A stretch of 64,000 nucleotides of DNA from Paenibacillus luteus. Lineage in GTDB: Bacteria; Bacillota; Bacilli; Paenibacillales; Paenibacillaceae. A program made the translations under genes and the position numbers. Under the pieces are notes generated by a model. That model was not told the origin of the DNA and did no database searches. It was given only the letters and a program-made list of their open reading frames with translations. The stretch spans positions 434,001 to 498,000 of the forward strand of contig NZ_SKCD01000022.1 in the NCBI RefSeq assembly GCF_006542765.1, given 5' to 3'. Each line of letters begins with the position of its first letter. Position 1 is the stretch's first letter. Below are positions 1-8,892 of this stretch, one piece after another.

Positions 1-2
1 AT

Positions 3-19
3 CTTAACAATGTGTTAAG
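3..19. promoter_or_regulatory. 7-bp perfect inverted repeat upstream of the first regulator
   Basis: CTTAACA, three bases, TGTTAAG. It lies about 140 bases before the TTG start of the membrane AraC-type regulator and is in no evident gene. It could be an operator or part of a promoter. The only evidence is the symmetry. Confidence 0.25.
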
Positions 20-158
20 CAGTTAAAAATATGATGATATTAAATTTCTTCTATTAATGCTTTAATATAGATAACAATCGCATTCACTCCATGGCTTAGT
101 CTCCACGTTTTAAATAATGTAGCTTTATTAGAAGAATCCCTAGGGTAGGTGAGGAAAT

Positions 159-2393
159 TTGTCAGAAGTTAAGTCCCCTAAGGGAAGGTTGTCCCGATTC
201 AAGCTCAAAGATAAGACATCCTCATTATTCATTAGATTACTAGTCAGCTTTTTAATCGTTATTGCTCTATTGGTATCGTTCATTTTATTTTCCGTTGTCT
301 TCTATAGGGAAAGTATTAAAGATGAAATTATTAAATACAATACGCTCAGCATGCAAAAAACAACCGAAAATTATGAAAACCTTATTGCAATGATTCATAG
401 CTCAGTTCTAACTTTCTCTCTCGATTTGCGTGGGACGCAAGAGAAATCCATTGATTACGTAAATGCGGCTTCCACTATGCAGAAGCTCAACTTCTTTTTA
501 TCCAATCGATTCTTATACCTGGAAAATATGATCATGATGTATAAGGACTCCGGGTTTGTTCTCGAAAAAGGCCGCGGAGCTGATGTCGATGTCATGTTTG
601 AGCGCTATTACAACAGTCAAGATTACAACGCATCATTTTGGAACGATCAATTTGCACAGCCTTACAAATTCCAAGTACTCCCTGCGTCTTCGTTTGCTGA
701 GATCGTTTCTAATCAACGGACGGGAGAGCGAATATTGCTTCCAATCATCGTCAAGAATGACCAGCTTCCTAACTTCTATTTAATCGCTATGGCCGATGCA
801 GACATGATTTACTCTGAAATGGGACAAACGATTAATGACAAATTTTATATTTTGAATGACCGTAATCAGCAATTATATACTTCTTCAAAGTCTGAGCAAA
901 TCTCTTTACCTAAGTTCACCGAACAGTCAGGCTATGTCATTCAAGATAGCATCTACTACTTCTATATGAAAGGTGCAAGTGGCTTAACTTATATTCATGT
1001 AGTTCCGGATACAACGATTTTCAGTCAGATTCGCTGGAATTTCTCATTCTTGTTATTGCTTATCCTTACCATTGCCATTAGCGTAATTGCCTCCTTCCTG
1101 CTAAGCGTGCGCATCAATACACCCGTTAAACAGATTATTGATGCTATGCAGAAGTGGAACACCTCTCAGCCATGGATAAGTGGAATCAAGGAATTTAATA
1201 TCATTCATAACAAAATAAGCGATGTCTTGAAAACAAGCCAAGATATTCATCAGGATATGTCGGAGAAGGAGTCGCTGCTCCAATATTACGCTTATTCCAA
1301 CATACTAAAGAAGATTCGTCATCAGCATGGAGATAGCTCCCCATGGATTCCATCGGATCGTCCATTCGTTCTGTTATTGTTCAAAGTAAGTTACAAGTCT
1401 ATGCTGCATCAAATAGAGGTAGATGAGGAGCGAGCAACTTCTTTCATCAGAGAATATGTTAATCGAATTATTATGGAAACCTACTCTGACGCCCTAACTT
1501 TCCAGATGGAGAAAGATCAAATCCTATCGATTGTATTTACAGAGATGACCGATCCGAATATCAGGCTTACACTCGAACAAATCAATCATGTACTAGAAGC
1601 CGAGAAGAAATATTGCTTCCTGACGATTACAGCTTCAGGCGGTATAGAGGATTGGAATGAGGCTTATCGAATCGGCCTAGAGAAGCTAACAAGGCGGAAA
1701 TTCGATGATGAGACCCAAATTATTGTAGATATAGAGCGGCAAGTCGAGGATATTCAATTGTCACAAGCTCAAGAAGACGAACTCGATGCGAATCTTTACA
1801 GCGGAAATGACGCAGATGTGCTTCAACTGGTAAGACGCGTGCTGGGGAGAATGAGAAAGCGCAATGAGAGTGCACAGAGTGTCGTTCAATTCGCTGAATC
1901 TATCATGCATCGAACACAGAAGATTCTTCAGCAGCGTAACATCGAGCCTACTTCCGTGCGCCATGCTTTCAATGCATTGCAGGTTTGTTATACCTATGAG
2001 CAGCTTGACACCATATTGTCCTCGATGATTCAGAGCTCCGCTCTTCTTGTTAAGGAGCTCAAGGATAAGCGAGACCATATTATTCAATTTGTTTATGAAT
2101 ATCTTGAAAATAACTATGACAAGGAAATTACTTTGGATGCTGTGGCAGAAAAGCTTAATATCTCTCGCAGTTACTTATCTACGTATTTCAAAGAAAAGAC
2201 AGGCGATTACTTTGTAGATTATGTTAATTCAGTTCGAATCAATAAAGCAAAGGAACTATTGCTTAGGCCTGACATTCGTATCCAGGATGCTGCGCAATCC
2301 GCAGGCTACCAGAACATTAATTCCTTCAATCGTATGTTTAAAAAGCTTACAGGTTCCACACCAAGCGAATTCCGTAAAAGCAAGCTTCATTAA
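159..2393 (+). CDS. Membrane-bound AraC-family sensor/regulator
   Basis: A one-component regulator joining an outside sensor to a DNA-binding domain, 744 residues. A first membrane helix lies at about residues 23-49 and a second at about 294-318. The stretch of about 240 residues between them should face outside and bind a ligand. A cytoplasmic region follows, then a C-terminal AraC domain of two helix-turn-helix motifs (about 640-742, with ISRSYLSTYFKEKTG and AGYQNINSFNRMFKK). There is no histidine kinase or receiver domain. The start is TTG, chosen because AGGTGAGG precedes it at good spacing and the next Met codons are far inside. Such proteins in Paenibacillus usually control neighbouring ABC importer and glycosidase genes. 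The likely targets are the minus-strand lyase and importer A blocks that follow. The ligand is unknown. Confidence 0.88.
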   Translation: MSEVKSPKGRLSRFKLKDKTSSLFIRLLVSFLIVIALLVSFILFSVVFYRESIKDEIIKYNTLSMQKTTENYENLIAMIHSSVLTFSLDLRGTQEKSIDYVNAASTMQKLNFFLSNRFLYLENMIMMYKDSGFVLEKGRGADVDVMFERYYNSQDYNASFWNDQFAQPYKFQVLPASSFAEIVSNQRTGERILLPIIVKNDQLPNFYLIAMADADMIYSEMGQTINDKFYILNDRNQQLYTSSKSEQISLPKFTEQSGYVIQDSIYYFYMKGASGLTYIHVVPDTTIFSQIRWNFSFLLLLILTIAISVIASFLLSVRINTPVKQIIDAMQKWNTSQPWISGIKEFNIIHNKISDVLKTSQDIHQDMSEKESLLQYYAYSNILKKIRHQHGDSSPWIPSDRPFVLLLFKVSYKSMLHQIEVDEERATSFIREYVNRIIMETYSDALTFQMEKDQILSIVFTEMTDPNIRLTLEQINHVLEAEKKYCFLTITASGGIEDWNEAYRIGLEKLTRRKFDDETQIIVDIERQVEDIQLSQAQEDELDANLYSGNDADVLQLVRRVLGRMRKRNESAQSVVQFAESIMHRTQKILQQRNIEPTSVRHAFNALQVCYTYEQLDTILSSMIQSSALLVKELKDKRDHIIQFVYEYLENNYDKEITLDAVAEKLNISRSYLSTYFKEKTGDYFVDYVNSVRINKAKELLLRPDIRIQDAAQSAGYQNINSFNRMFKKLTGSTPSEFRKSKLH

Positions 2394-2415
2394 GCGTTCA
2401 AAAAAGCTGTGCAAA

Positions 2416-2449
2416 AGCCCGTACACGTCCATGCTCTCGTGTACGGGCT
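2416..2449 (-). terminator. Bidirectional terminator between the first regulator and the amidohydrolase gene
   Basis: A perfect 12-bp stem (AGCCCGTACACG with its complement) and a 10-base loop. On the minus strand the stem is followed by TTTTG and, a little later, TTTTTT, so it best serves the amidohydrolase transcript ending at 2503. It can also stop the plus-strand regulator gene. The core GCCCGTACACG recurs in the hairpin at 8830-8872. Confidence 0.75.
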
Positions 2450-2502
2450 ATTGTTATACGCTATTAACATTTGTTTCTACTTACCCTCAATAACTGACGA
2501 TT

Positions 2503-3813
2503 CTAGTAAGTATCCGGTCTCCTTTCCCGAGCAAACAAGTTGCGTTTTTCACCGAAAGTTGGCCCTACCGACATCCAATACTCCAGGAACTTAGTATTTA
2601 AATCGATTTCTATGCCTAGCACGTTTGGACCTTCTGGACCAATTTCACCTAAAATTTCTCCGTTAGGGTTAATAATTCGACTGGGCTTACTCCTTGGGTC
2701 ACCGATCCATTTACCTGATCCTCCATCTACGATATCACCATTAATTCCAGCAACAATAACATACATGCCATTATCAACCGCACGAGCAATCTGTTGGATC
2801 TTCGATTCACCTGCTGTAGAAATACAGAGAATTTCCGCACCTTTCATCCTCAGACACCGAGCAGACTCTACAAAGCTCTGATCCCAACAAATCAATAGAC
2901 CAACTGTGCCGAAATCCGTTTCAAAAACGGGATAATCACTTCCCGGTGTTACTCCGTCTTGAGCCTCAAACAACGGAAGATGAACCTTGCGATAAATACC
3001 AGCAACTTCTCCGCTCCTATTAATTAATAGGCTTGTATTATAAAAGCAAAGCTCATCCTTTTCATAAAAATTAAACACAACATAGGAACGAATCTCTTTC
3101 GCTTTTTGGCAGATGGATTTCACTAATTCACCATTCAGAGCTTGTGCGACCTCCTGGACGCTATAACCAGAGGATCGATCATACAAGGTCTCAGCTAGAC
3201 AAACCAGATCTGGTTGTTCGTGTCCTGAAAGCTCAAGCGTATCCAGGATCTCCTGTAAATTAGCGGAAAGATCCGATCTATGCTCGCCATATGGATTCAC
3301 ATAGGTGGTCACCAGCTTAACCTTCCGTGACCTAGCTGACTCAACCGGACAAAGTGATACTTGCTTGAAAGCAACCGAACCGCCTTTGGACCAACGAAAT
3401 TCAAGCTCAATCTTCACCGCTCCTGAGCCTGCTGGGGAATCCAATCTCTTCTTCAGTCTTGCAGGACCGTCCTCTGTAGCCTCATAAGTATCCACATACT
3501 CTCTTCCCAACCATTTGCCTGCTTTATCCATCCAAGTCACAATCATATTCACGGATACAGCTTCATAATCAATCTGCTTTGTTTCATATTCAGCCATGAT
3601 TTCATAAGAAGTACTCTCAAGTACTTCACTAATCTCACAATACCAAGCACCGTAAGTATGAAAGGAATCTATAGAAGATATGATAAGCATTGTCTCGTTA
3701 TGGTCTGTTTTTCTATCAAATATCGGCGCTATTTCCGGTCTGGGTGTCCACGATTTCCATTTATCAGAAGAAAATGGCGGCAATAGGTTGTTATCTTGCT
3801 TATTTGTTTTCAT
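2503..3813 (-). CDS. Carbon-nitrogen (nitrilase superfamily) hydrolase with an extra N-terminal domain
   Basis: Predicted amidase or N-carbamoyl-type hydrolase of 436 residues. The nitrilase fold covers about 165-436 and shows the Glu-Lys-Cys triad of the superfamily: Glu208 (VCLAETLYD), Lys276 (YRKVHLP) and Cys309 (LLICWDQ). The first 150 or so residues are not part of the usual fold and look like a beta-rich domain, perhaps for binding. There is no signal peptide, so it is probably cytoplasmic. It follows the SLH-anchored lyase gene by 102 bases on the same strand and is probably co-transcribed; a hairpin lies between them. An amidohydrolase beside a uronate lyase could act on amide-linked substituents of the substrate, but that is inference. 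The start has GAGGGAG at proper spacing. Confidence 0.82.
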   Translation of the reverse strand: MKTNKQDNNLLPPFSSDKWKSWTPRPEIAPIFDRKTDHNETMLIISSIDSFHTYGAWYCEISEVLESTSYEIMAEYETKQIDYEAVSVNMIVTWMDKAGKWLGREYVDTYEATEDGPARLKKRLDSPAGSGAVKIELEFRWSKGGSVAFKQVSLCPVESARSRKVKLVTTYVNPYGEHRSDLSANLQEILDTLELSGHEQPDLVCLAETLYDRSSGYSVQEVAQALNGELVKSICQKAKEIRSYVVFNFYEKDELCFYNTSLLINRSGEVAGIYRKVHLPLFEAQDGVTPGSDYPVFETDFGTVGLLICWDQSFVESARCLRMKGAEILCISTAGESKIQQIARAVDNGMYVIVAGINGDIVDGGSGKWIGDPRSKPSRIINPNGEILGEIGPEGPNVLGIEIDLNTKFLEYWMSVGPTFGEKRNLFARERRPDTY

Positions 3814-3856
3814 TTGCAGCTCCCTCTATATGAAGTACGACAGATTCTTGTGGAAC

Positions 3857-3894
3857 GATGCGGTAGCCACTGTTTTATCAGTACCTACCGCATC
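3857..3894 (-). other. Hairpin between the lyase and amidohydrolase genes
   Basis: A perfect 10-bp outer stem (GATGCGGTAG and its complement) with an inner ACTG/CAGT stem after a 2-base bulge. No T-run follows on the minus strand, so it is more likely an mRNA processing or stability element, or a weak attenuator, than a full terminator. Confidence 0.5.
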
Positions 3895-3915
3895 TGTAGC
3901 ATAATTAAAAGATTA

Positions 3916-6900
3916 CTATTCTATATCAAGCGATAAACCAAGGCTAATATTAAGCATACGCATGATCACTAGCAGGGACTCTAATCGGGTAGCATTAGCT
4001 TGAGGCTTGAATGAGCCATCACTATTACCATTGACGATACCCATATCGAATAATGCATCAATTGCACGCTCCGCCCAGCTACCCGAAACATCATTGAACT
4101 TAGATGGCTTTGGAATTGAAGTCGTATTTAATACTTTGGAGAGCATGGATACCATTTCCGCTCTAGTGATGCTTTGATTCGGCTGGAATGTCCCATCCAA
4201 ATAACCGCTAATAATACCGCTTGATTTTAATGTCATGATTTCATTTTCTGCCCAATGCCCCTTGGCATCTTTATAGTTTGAGCTACCTGTGCCTTCTAAA
4301 CCAAGTGCCCTTACTAACATAACAGCAAATTCTGCTCTAGTTACAGAAGCATCAGCACGGAACAAACCATCTGCATTTCCCTTTACGATCCCAAGCTTAG
4401 TTGCCAGCTCGATTGTTTTTTCAAATGAAGCACCTTTAGGTACATCCTTGAATGTAACGGACTGTACAGATTTCGCCTTTTCCGCTAAAGCCTTAACAAC
4501 GTCAAGGCTTACCTTTTCGTTGTAGAAGGGTAAAGCCGTTGGTGTCGGTGTTACTGATGGCGTTGCTGTCGGCGTTACTAATGGCGTTGCCGTTGGTGTC
4601 GCCGTTGCTATTGGCGCTGCTGTCGGCGTTGCCGTGGACGTTGCTGTCGGTGTTGGTGTTGCTGCCGGTTTGTACAAGACTGCTTCCCATATCGTATTCC
4701 ATTCCCGGTTCCCTACGAGCCGAACATATCTTGCTTCGATTGGTGTAAAGAAATGATCCTCCATACCACTCGCTCCGCTGTTGCTGCCTTGGAATACAGT
4801 CGTCCATAGCTTTTGGTCATCCGAAACCATCACATCAAATAGCTGCGTTTCTCCTGAATACCAGGAACTGCTCAGTCCGGCTACCGTGGAGGATACGCCT
4901 AGATCAAATTCTATCCATGACCCCTTACCTTGGGAAGTCCACATCGTTCCCAAATTGCCGTCAATGGCTTCTTCTCCCTTGCCTCTGGAGGACCGAACAG
5001 CTTCAATCTTGTAATACGGAGTAGCAATGCGCATCTCTTTGAGCGATATTTCACTACTATCTCCCATATCTGAATGATATCCGTTTCCAATTAGCTTAAC
5101 GAATCTGGCGGATACAGGGGCAAAATATGTCGCTTCATAGCTAGCATCACTCCCGAAACTTTCTCCTGTATATATGGATGTCCAATTACTTCCATCTGTT
5201 GATGTTAATAACTGGTATTGATAATTACGATCCTGTCCGTTGTGCCAGGCGAGATCGATATGATCGAACTTCCGAGTTTCACCGAGATCATAGACCAAGT
5301 AGGCGCCCGGTACACTAGTCGTCCATACTGTATTCATATCGCCATCAGCTGCTTGTAAGGCAACATTTGCAGTCGTACTGGACTCAATCTCGACAACTTT
5401 ATATTCGGTCAGCGGTTGAATTGAAGATAATTTAACTTTTCGGGAAAACTCATCCCAATTAATCGTTGCCCATTTAGCTATAGAGGCGACCTCAAGAGGA
5501 ATGTAAACCTCTCCATTTCTTAGGGTTACCGGTGTTTGTAGGGTTGCGGGTTGACCATTAATCGTTATCGCATGGCTAGAGATGGACATCGCAACCGTCG
5601 TTCCTCTGCGGCTCATTGTCAAGGTCGATCCTTGCAGATCAGTTGTAAGAGCAAGCTCATCAGCTAGTCGTTCATAAGGGATGATTACCTGACCGTCACT
5701 TAAACCCAGCTCTGAATTATAAGCGAAGTCAGCGCCATTCACTTGCATAACTAAAGCATCCTTCTCAGCTTGTAACGGTAGGGTTGCAAGCGCTGCTGGG
5801 ACGGGCAAAGACCTTGTTGGTGAATGCTGTAAGGTATACGTGCCTCCGGTATTAGCAGCAAAATATAACGTCCCCTCATCTGGCGTTACTTCATATTCAA
5901 CTGATGATGGATCCCCAGCTTTCGTTACTGTCCAATAGCCCGTGCTTAAGTCCGTCACTAATACACGGACATCTTGGTTTGATGCTGGCAGTTCAAAGCT
6001 TGCTGTGCTCGTTATATCAACACCGGTTTTGGAAAAAAGCACAGCCCGATCTTCGATCTTCACACCGACCATCTCGTTAGATATAATTGATTCCGTAGCT
6101 AGTGGAACAGGTCCGCCAACCGCATCCATGACCTGCATCACATTTAAGAATACATCGGTTTCGGCTTTGTTTTTAGGAGAAACCTCCACACGCCAAGCTC
6201 CCGCTTCCGTGCTGTCCTCAGACCAAGGTTCTTGAGGATAGTTAACGCCATCGACGAAAAACTCGTTTCCTGCTCCGCCAATCTTAGTAATTTCCGCATT
6301 TTCGCTAGACGGCAGTAAAGTACGATTGACCAATTTGCCATTGTAGCCATTCTCTGTTCGCTCAAGGGTAACGGTGTCGCCTGAAATATCCGGTTCGTTC
6401 TCGCTATGCAGCAACCACGTTTTCTTGAAGTTGGCATCCGCAGAAGTCACCTTATCAAATACAATTAGTGCAGCGGGATGTTCATCATTTTTCAGGTTAA
6501 GAAACACAAATGAACGTTTGAAATCCTCCATTTTGGACGAATACGCATCCGTAAGGTCTCCCTTTATATAGCTGTAATCCGGTGTAACTGCATCCGGACC
6601 GAACTGATGTTTGACGACGTCAGCAACTTTATAATTATCCAAGTCATTTATCGTAGCAGGTTCATTACCATCACCTACAAAACGTTGTCCGCCATCATTC
6701 GAATCAGCCGGGAAGGTTTCGTTAGGATCATAGACTAACATCGTATTATGGGCAATCGTGCGTTTATTGTAATTAAGATCGTGGGCGCCATAATATCCTC
6801 CATTAATTCCTTCATAGATTCCCGAATCGATAGCCAGGCCACCCTTGTAATACAGCTGGAATTGTCCCGCATCTAAATGCTGATGGTTAGCGAACCAAGT

Positions 6901-8628
6901 GGTTCCTACCTTCATTGTCGCAACGACAGTTGAGGATTGTATACCGCCTGCCCAGCCCGTGCGAGCAGTCATCTGGCCAGAAGGCTCAGAAAAATATTTA
7001 GTCAGCGGAAGTGTTTGTTCATTCATAGTCACCAGTTGCGGGTTATCAAATAGAATAAGCCAAAGATCCTCCTTGGATGATTTGTTGTAACGATCTTGCC
7101 TCAGAAATTCATTCTTCAAATAAGAATCGCTATAATAGCTGGCAGGCAGCATATTAGGCATTGGCTCAGACCAATATTCACCAAATGGCCTTCCTGATTG
7201 AAACGTGTCCCCATTACGCATGAGCTGCCCATCGGGACGACGTGCATAGATCCATTCGTAAGGAGTCATCTGCTGATTCGAATTAAATACATTTCCCGCA
7301 CCCATCCGCTTGAATATCCACGAGGCAAACACATCCCATTGATAACGATAAGGTCCGTAGGAATCACCTTGATGCTGAGCATTAGAAGGGTAAACATAGT
7401 TACGAGGCTCCACATACTCAGCGAAGAACCGCCCAGCTACTATGTTATATATAGCTGGATTCTCGTCATAAACCGCAATACCGACACTTAACTGATCACG
7501 CATCAATTGCGCTTCGCTACCATGTCCGACAACAGCTCCTTGTTCAATCGGAGGAAAACCAATCTCCATTCCTTCAGCTATAGCCACAAAGCGCTGAATG
7601 AAATGCGATCGCTGTTCCGGGGTCATCAGCGGGTAACACCAGTCATAAACAATGGAACCTAATGTGAGGGTTTCACCAATCGGACGATAATTGTATAAAG
7701 GGAAGACCGCGGTATCCAAATAATTGCTCATCATGCTGACGGCCTGCTCGCCACTTGTTTCGTCTTCTTGCAGTAAATACAACAAAGCCTTGGCTTGAAT
7801 GGTCTTCATAATCGCTTCGTTCATATTATTCTTTCCTGAAATTGGAGCTGGAAGCATTCCTGTATAGCTTTGTTCCGCAGCATCCAGCATCCGATCCCAA
7901 GCTTCCTTTACTTCAGCTTCCGCTAGGTTGCTGCGGATCTCATCTAGATCACTTGCCCTCACGAAAAGGCGTGGATGCTCGGCTGGCGGCAGCACAGGGG
8001 GAGCCGGGTATGGATTATCAATCGGTAATGGACCGCTAAGTTTTTTTAGCAAAAAATCATCCAAATAATATTGGCCAGTTGCATTATTTGTCCATGTCCA
8101 GACGACTATCCTCTCTGTACCGGGCGGTGCAGTGAAAGTTTTAGAACGCTGCTTATAGTCTGAAGATGCAGTTGTGAATTTTGGAAATGAGGTTGTCTGG
8201 AGTTCCTGATTATTGCTATCACGGCAAGTAACAAAAATGAGACCTTCTTGACCCCCTTCTACCTTTCCATAGACTTCAAAATAATAGCTTTCATTCTCTT
8301 CAACACCCGTGGTAATAATTTGGGCAAATCCTGTATCTCCGGCACTTACCTTAACGCTGTATATACCACTATTGGCACTGTTACTGACAACGGAGGTGGC
8401 ATCATCCCAAAATTCCCAGCCTGTATCTCCCGATTCAAATCCAGGATTCACTACTAAATTTACCGGTGTCGATGAGTTATCATCATGTTTGACACTACTG
8501 GTTTCGGTCGCTATTGAAGCCTCAACCGCTCGAGCTTCCTGCATGCCCATTAAACCGTTGAATACAGAGAAGACCATAAGAAAGGATAAGAGCAGTTGCA
8601 AGTTTGACCGCCACTTCAATTTGATCAT
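3916..8628 (-). CDS. Secreted heparinase II/III-type polysaccharide lyase with carbohydrate-binding and SLH domains
   Basis: A surface enzyme of 1570 residues expected to cleave a uronate-containing polysaccharide by beta-elimination. Modules in order: signal peptide (about 1-35); CBM4/9-like domain (about 55-195, NPGFESGDTGWEFW); alpha/alpha-barrel region opening with HPRLFVRASDLDEIRSNL; heparinase II/III C-terminal region carrying NHQHLDAGQF, the His-Asp motif typical of the family; a copper-amine-oxidase-N-like domain (about 960-1090); two F5/8 type C (discoidin) domains (about 1095-1220 and 1225-1345); a Pro-Thr-Ala linker; three C-terminal SLH domains that should bind secondary cell-wall polymer. 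Start chosen from AAAGGGG upstream. A cre-like site lies about 120 bases upstream. It probably heads a two-gene unit with the amidohydrolase. Substrate unknown. Confidence 0.85.
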   Translation of the reverse strand: MIKLKWRSNLQLLLSFLMVFSVFNGLMGMQEARAVEASIATETSSVKHDDNSSTPVNLVVNPGFESGDTGWEFWDDATSVVSNSANSGIYSVKVSAGDTGFAQIITTGVEENESYYFEVYGKVEGGQEGLIFVTCRDSNNQELQTTSFPKFTTASSDYKQRSKTFTAPPGTERIVVWTWTNNATGQYYLDDFLLKKLSGPLPIDNPYPAPPVLPPAEHPRLFVRASDLDEIRSNLAEAEVKEAWDRMLDAAEQSYTGMLPAPISGKNNMNEAIMKTIQAKALLYLLQEDETSGEQAVSMMSNYLDTAVFPLYNYRPIGETLTLGSIVYDWCYPLMTPEQRSHFIQRFVAIAEGMEIGFPPIEQGAVVGHGSEAQLMRDQLSVGIAVYDENPAIYNIVAGRFFAEYVEPRNYVYPSNAQHQGDSYGPYRYQWDVFASWIFKRMGAGNVFNSNQQMTPYEWIYARRPDGQLMRNGDTFQSGRPFGEYWSEPMPNMLPASYYSDSYLKNEFLRQDRYNKSSKEDLWLILFDNPQLVTMNEQTLPLTKYFSEPSGQMTARTGWAGGIQSSTVVATMKVGTTWFANHQHLDAGQFQLYYKGGLAIDSGIYEGINGGYYGAHDLNYNKRTIAHNTMLVYDPNETFPADSNDGGQRFVGDGNEPATINDLDNYKVADVVKHQFGPDAVTPDYSYIKGDLTDAYSSKMEDFKRSFVFLNLKNDEHPAALIVFDKVTSADANFKKTWLLHSENEPDISGDTVTLERTENGYNGKLVNRTLLPSSENAEITKIGGAGNEFFVDGVNYPQEPWSEDSTEAGAWRVEVSPKNKAETDVFLNVMQVMDAVGGPVPLATESIISNEMVGVKIEDRAVLFSKTGVDITSTASFELPASNQDVRVLVTDLSTGYWTVTKAGDPSSVEYEVTPDEGTLYFAANTGGTYTLQHSPTRSLPVPAALATLPLQAEKDALVMQVNGADFAYNSELGLSDGQVIIPYERLADELALTTDLQGSTLTMSRRGTTVAMSISSHAITINGQPATLQTPVTLRNGEVYIPLEVASIAKWATINWDEFSRKVKLSSIQPLTEYKVVEIESSTTANVALQAADGDMNTVWTTSVPGAYLVYDLGETRKFDHIDLAWHNGQDRNYQYQLLTSTDGSNWTSIYTGESFGSDASYEATYFAPVSARFVKLIGNGYHSDMGDSSEISLKEMRIATPYYKIEAVRSSRGKGEEAIDGNLGTMWTSQGKGSWIEFDLGVSSTVAGLSSSWYSGETQLFDVMVSDDQKLWTTVFQGSNSGASGMEDHFFTPIEARYVRLVGNREWNTIWEAVLYKPAATPTPTATSTATPTAAPIATATPTATPLVTPTATPSVTPTPTALPFYNEKVSLDVVKALAEKAKSVQSVTFKDVPKGASFEKTIELATKLGIVKGNADGLFRADASVTRAEFAVMLVRALGLEGTGSSNYKDAKGHWAENEIMTLKSSGIISGYLDGTFQPNQSITRAEMVSMLSKVLNTTSIPKPSKFNDVSGSWAERAIDALFDMGIVNGNSDGSFKPQANATRLESLLVIMRMLNISLGLSLDIE
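4536..4670 (-). repeat. Degenerate tandem repeat coding the Pro-Thr-Ala linker of the lyase
   Basis: Short GGCGTTGCTGTC-like units repeat and code for alternating Pro, Thr and Ala (TPTATP-type units). Such linkers separate catalytic and carbohydrate-binding modules from SLH anchors. The repeat opens spurious reading frames on both strands; they are not genes. Confidence 0.8.
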
Positions 8629-8743
8629 TTCAGTAACCCCTTTTCAAAAAGTAATATAAGCTGTTCAGCATAACTCCTTGCTTGCAACAAAGGTGTATAT
8701 TTGCCTAGAACAAAAACCATTAATAAAGGTAATAATACATACA

Positions 8744-8757
8744 TGAAAGCGCATACA
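8744..8757. promoter_or_regulatory. cre-like site (possible CcpA operator) upstream of the lyase gene
   Basis: TGAAAGCGCATACA matches the CcpA consensus TGWAANCGNTNWCA at 13 of 14 positions. It sits in the presumed promoter region of the minus-strand lyase gene, roughly 115-130 bases before its start. It would put the gene under glucose repression. The match is seen; the function is inferred. Confidence 0.45.
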
Positions 8758-8829
8758 AATAATCGTGGATGCATGTTGTATTTTTCATAGGCTACCCGAA
8801 TATTACATAAGCTTTCACAAAACGATTAC

Positions 8830-8872
8830 AAAGGCCCATACATGCTATCTTGACGTGTACGGGCCTTTTTTT
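8830..8872 (-). terminator. Terminator after importer A binding-protein gene
   Basis: Stem AAAGGCCC(A)TACATG against CGTGTACGGGCCTTT, with one mismatch and one wobble; a T-run follows on the plus strand and a shorter T-rich stretch on the minus strand. It lies 21 bases past the stop of the minus-strand binding-protein gene, so it probably ends importer A's transcript. It shares its core with the terminator at 2416-2449. Confidence 0.65.
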
Positions 8873-8892
8873 CCACACAATGAATGAACTGC

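Noticed and set aside
4502..4807. Open frame of 101 codons within the lyase linker region
   Set aside because: It is a shadow of the Pro-Thr-Ala repeat in another frame; the low-complexity Ser-Asn-Asp product and lack of a ribosome site argue against a gene.
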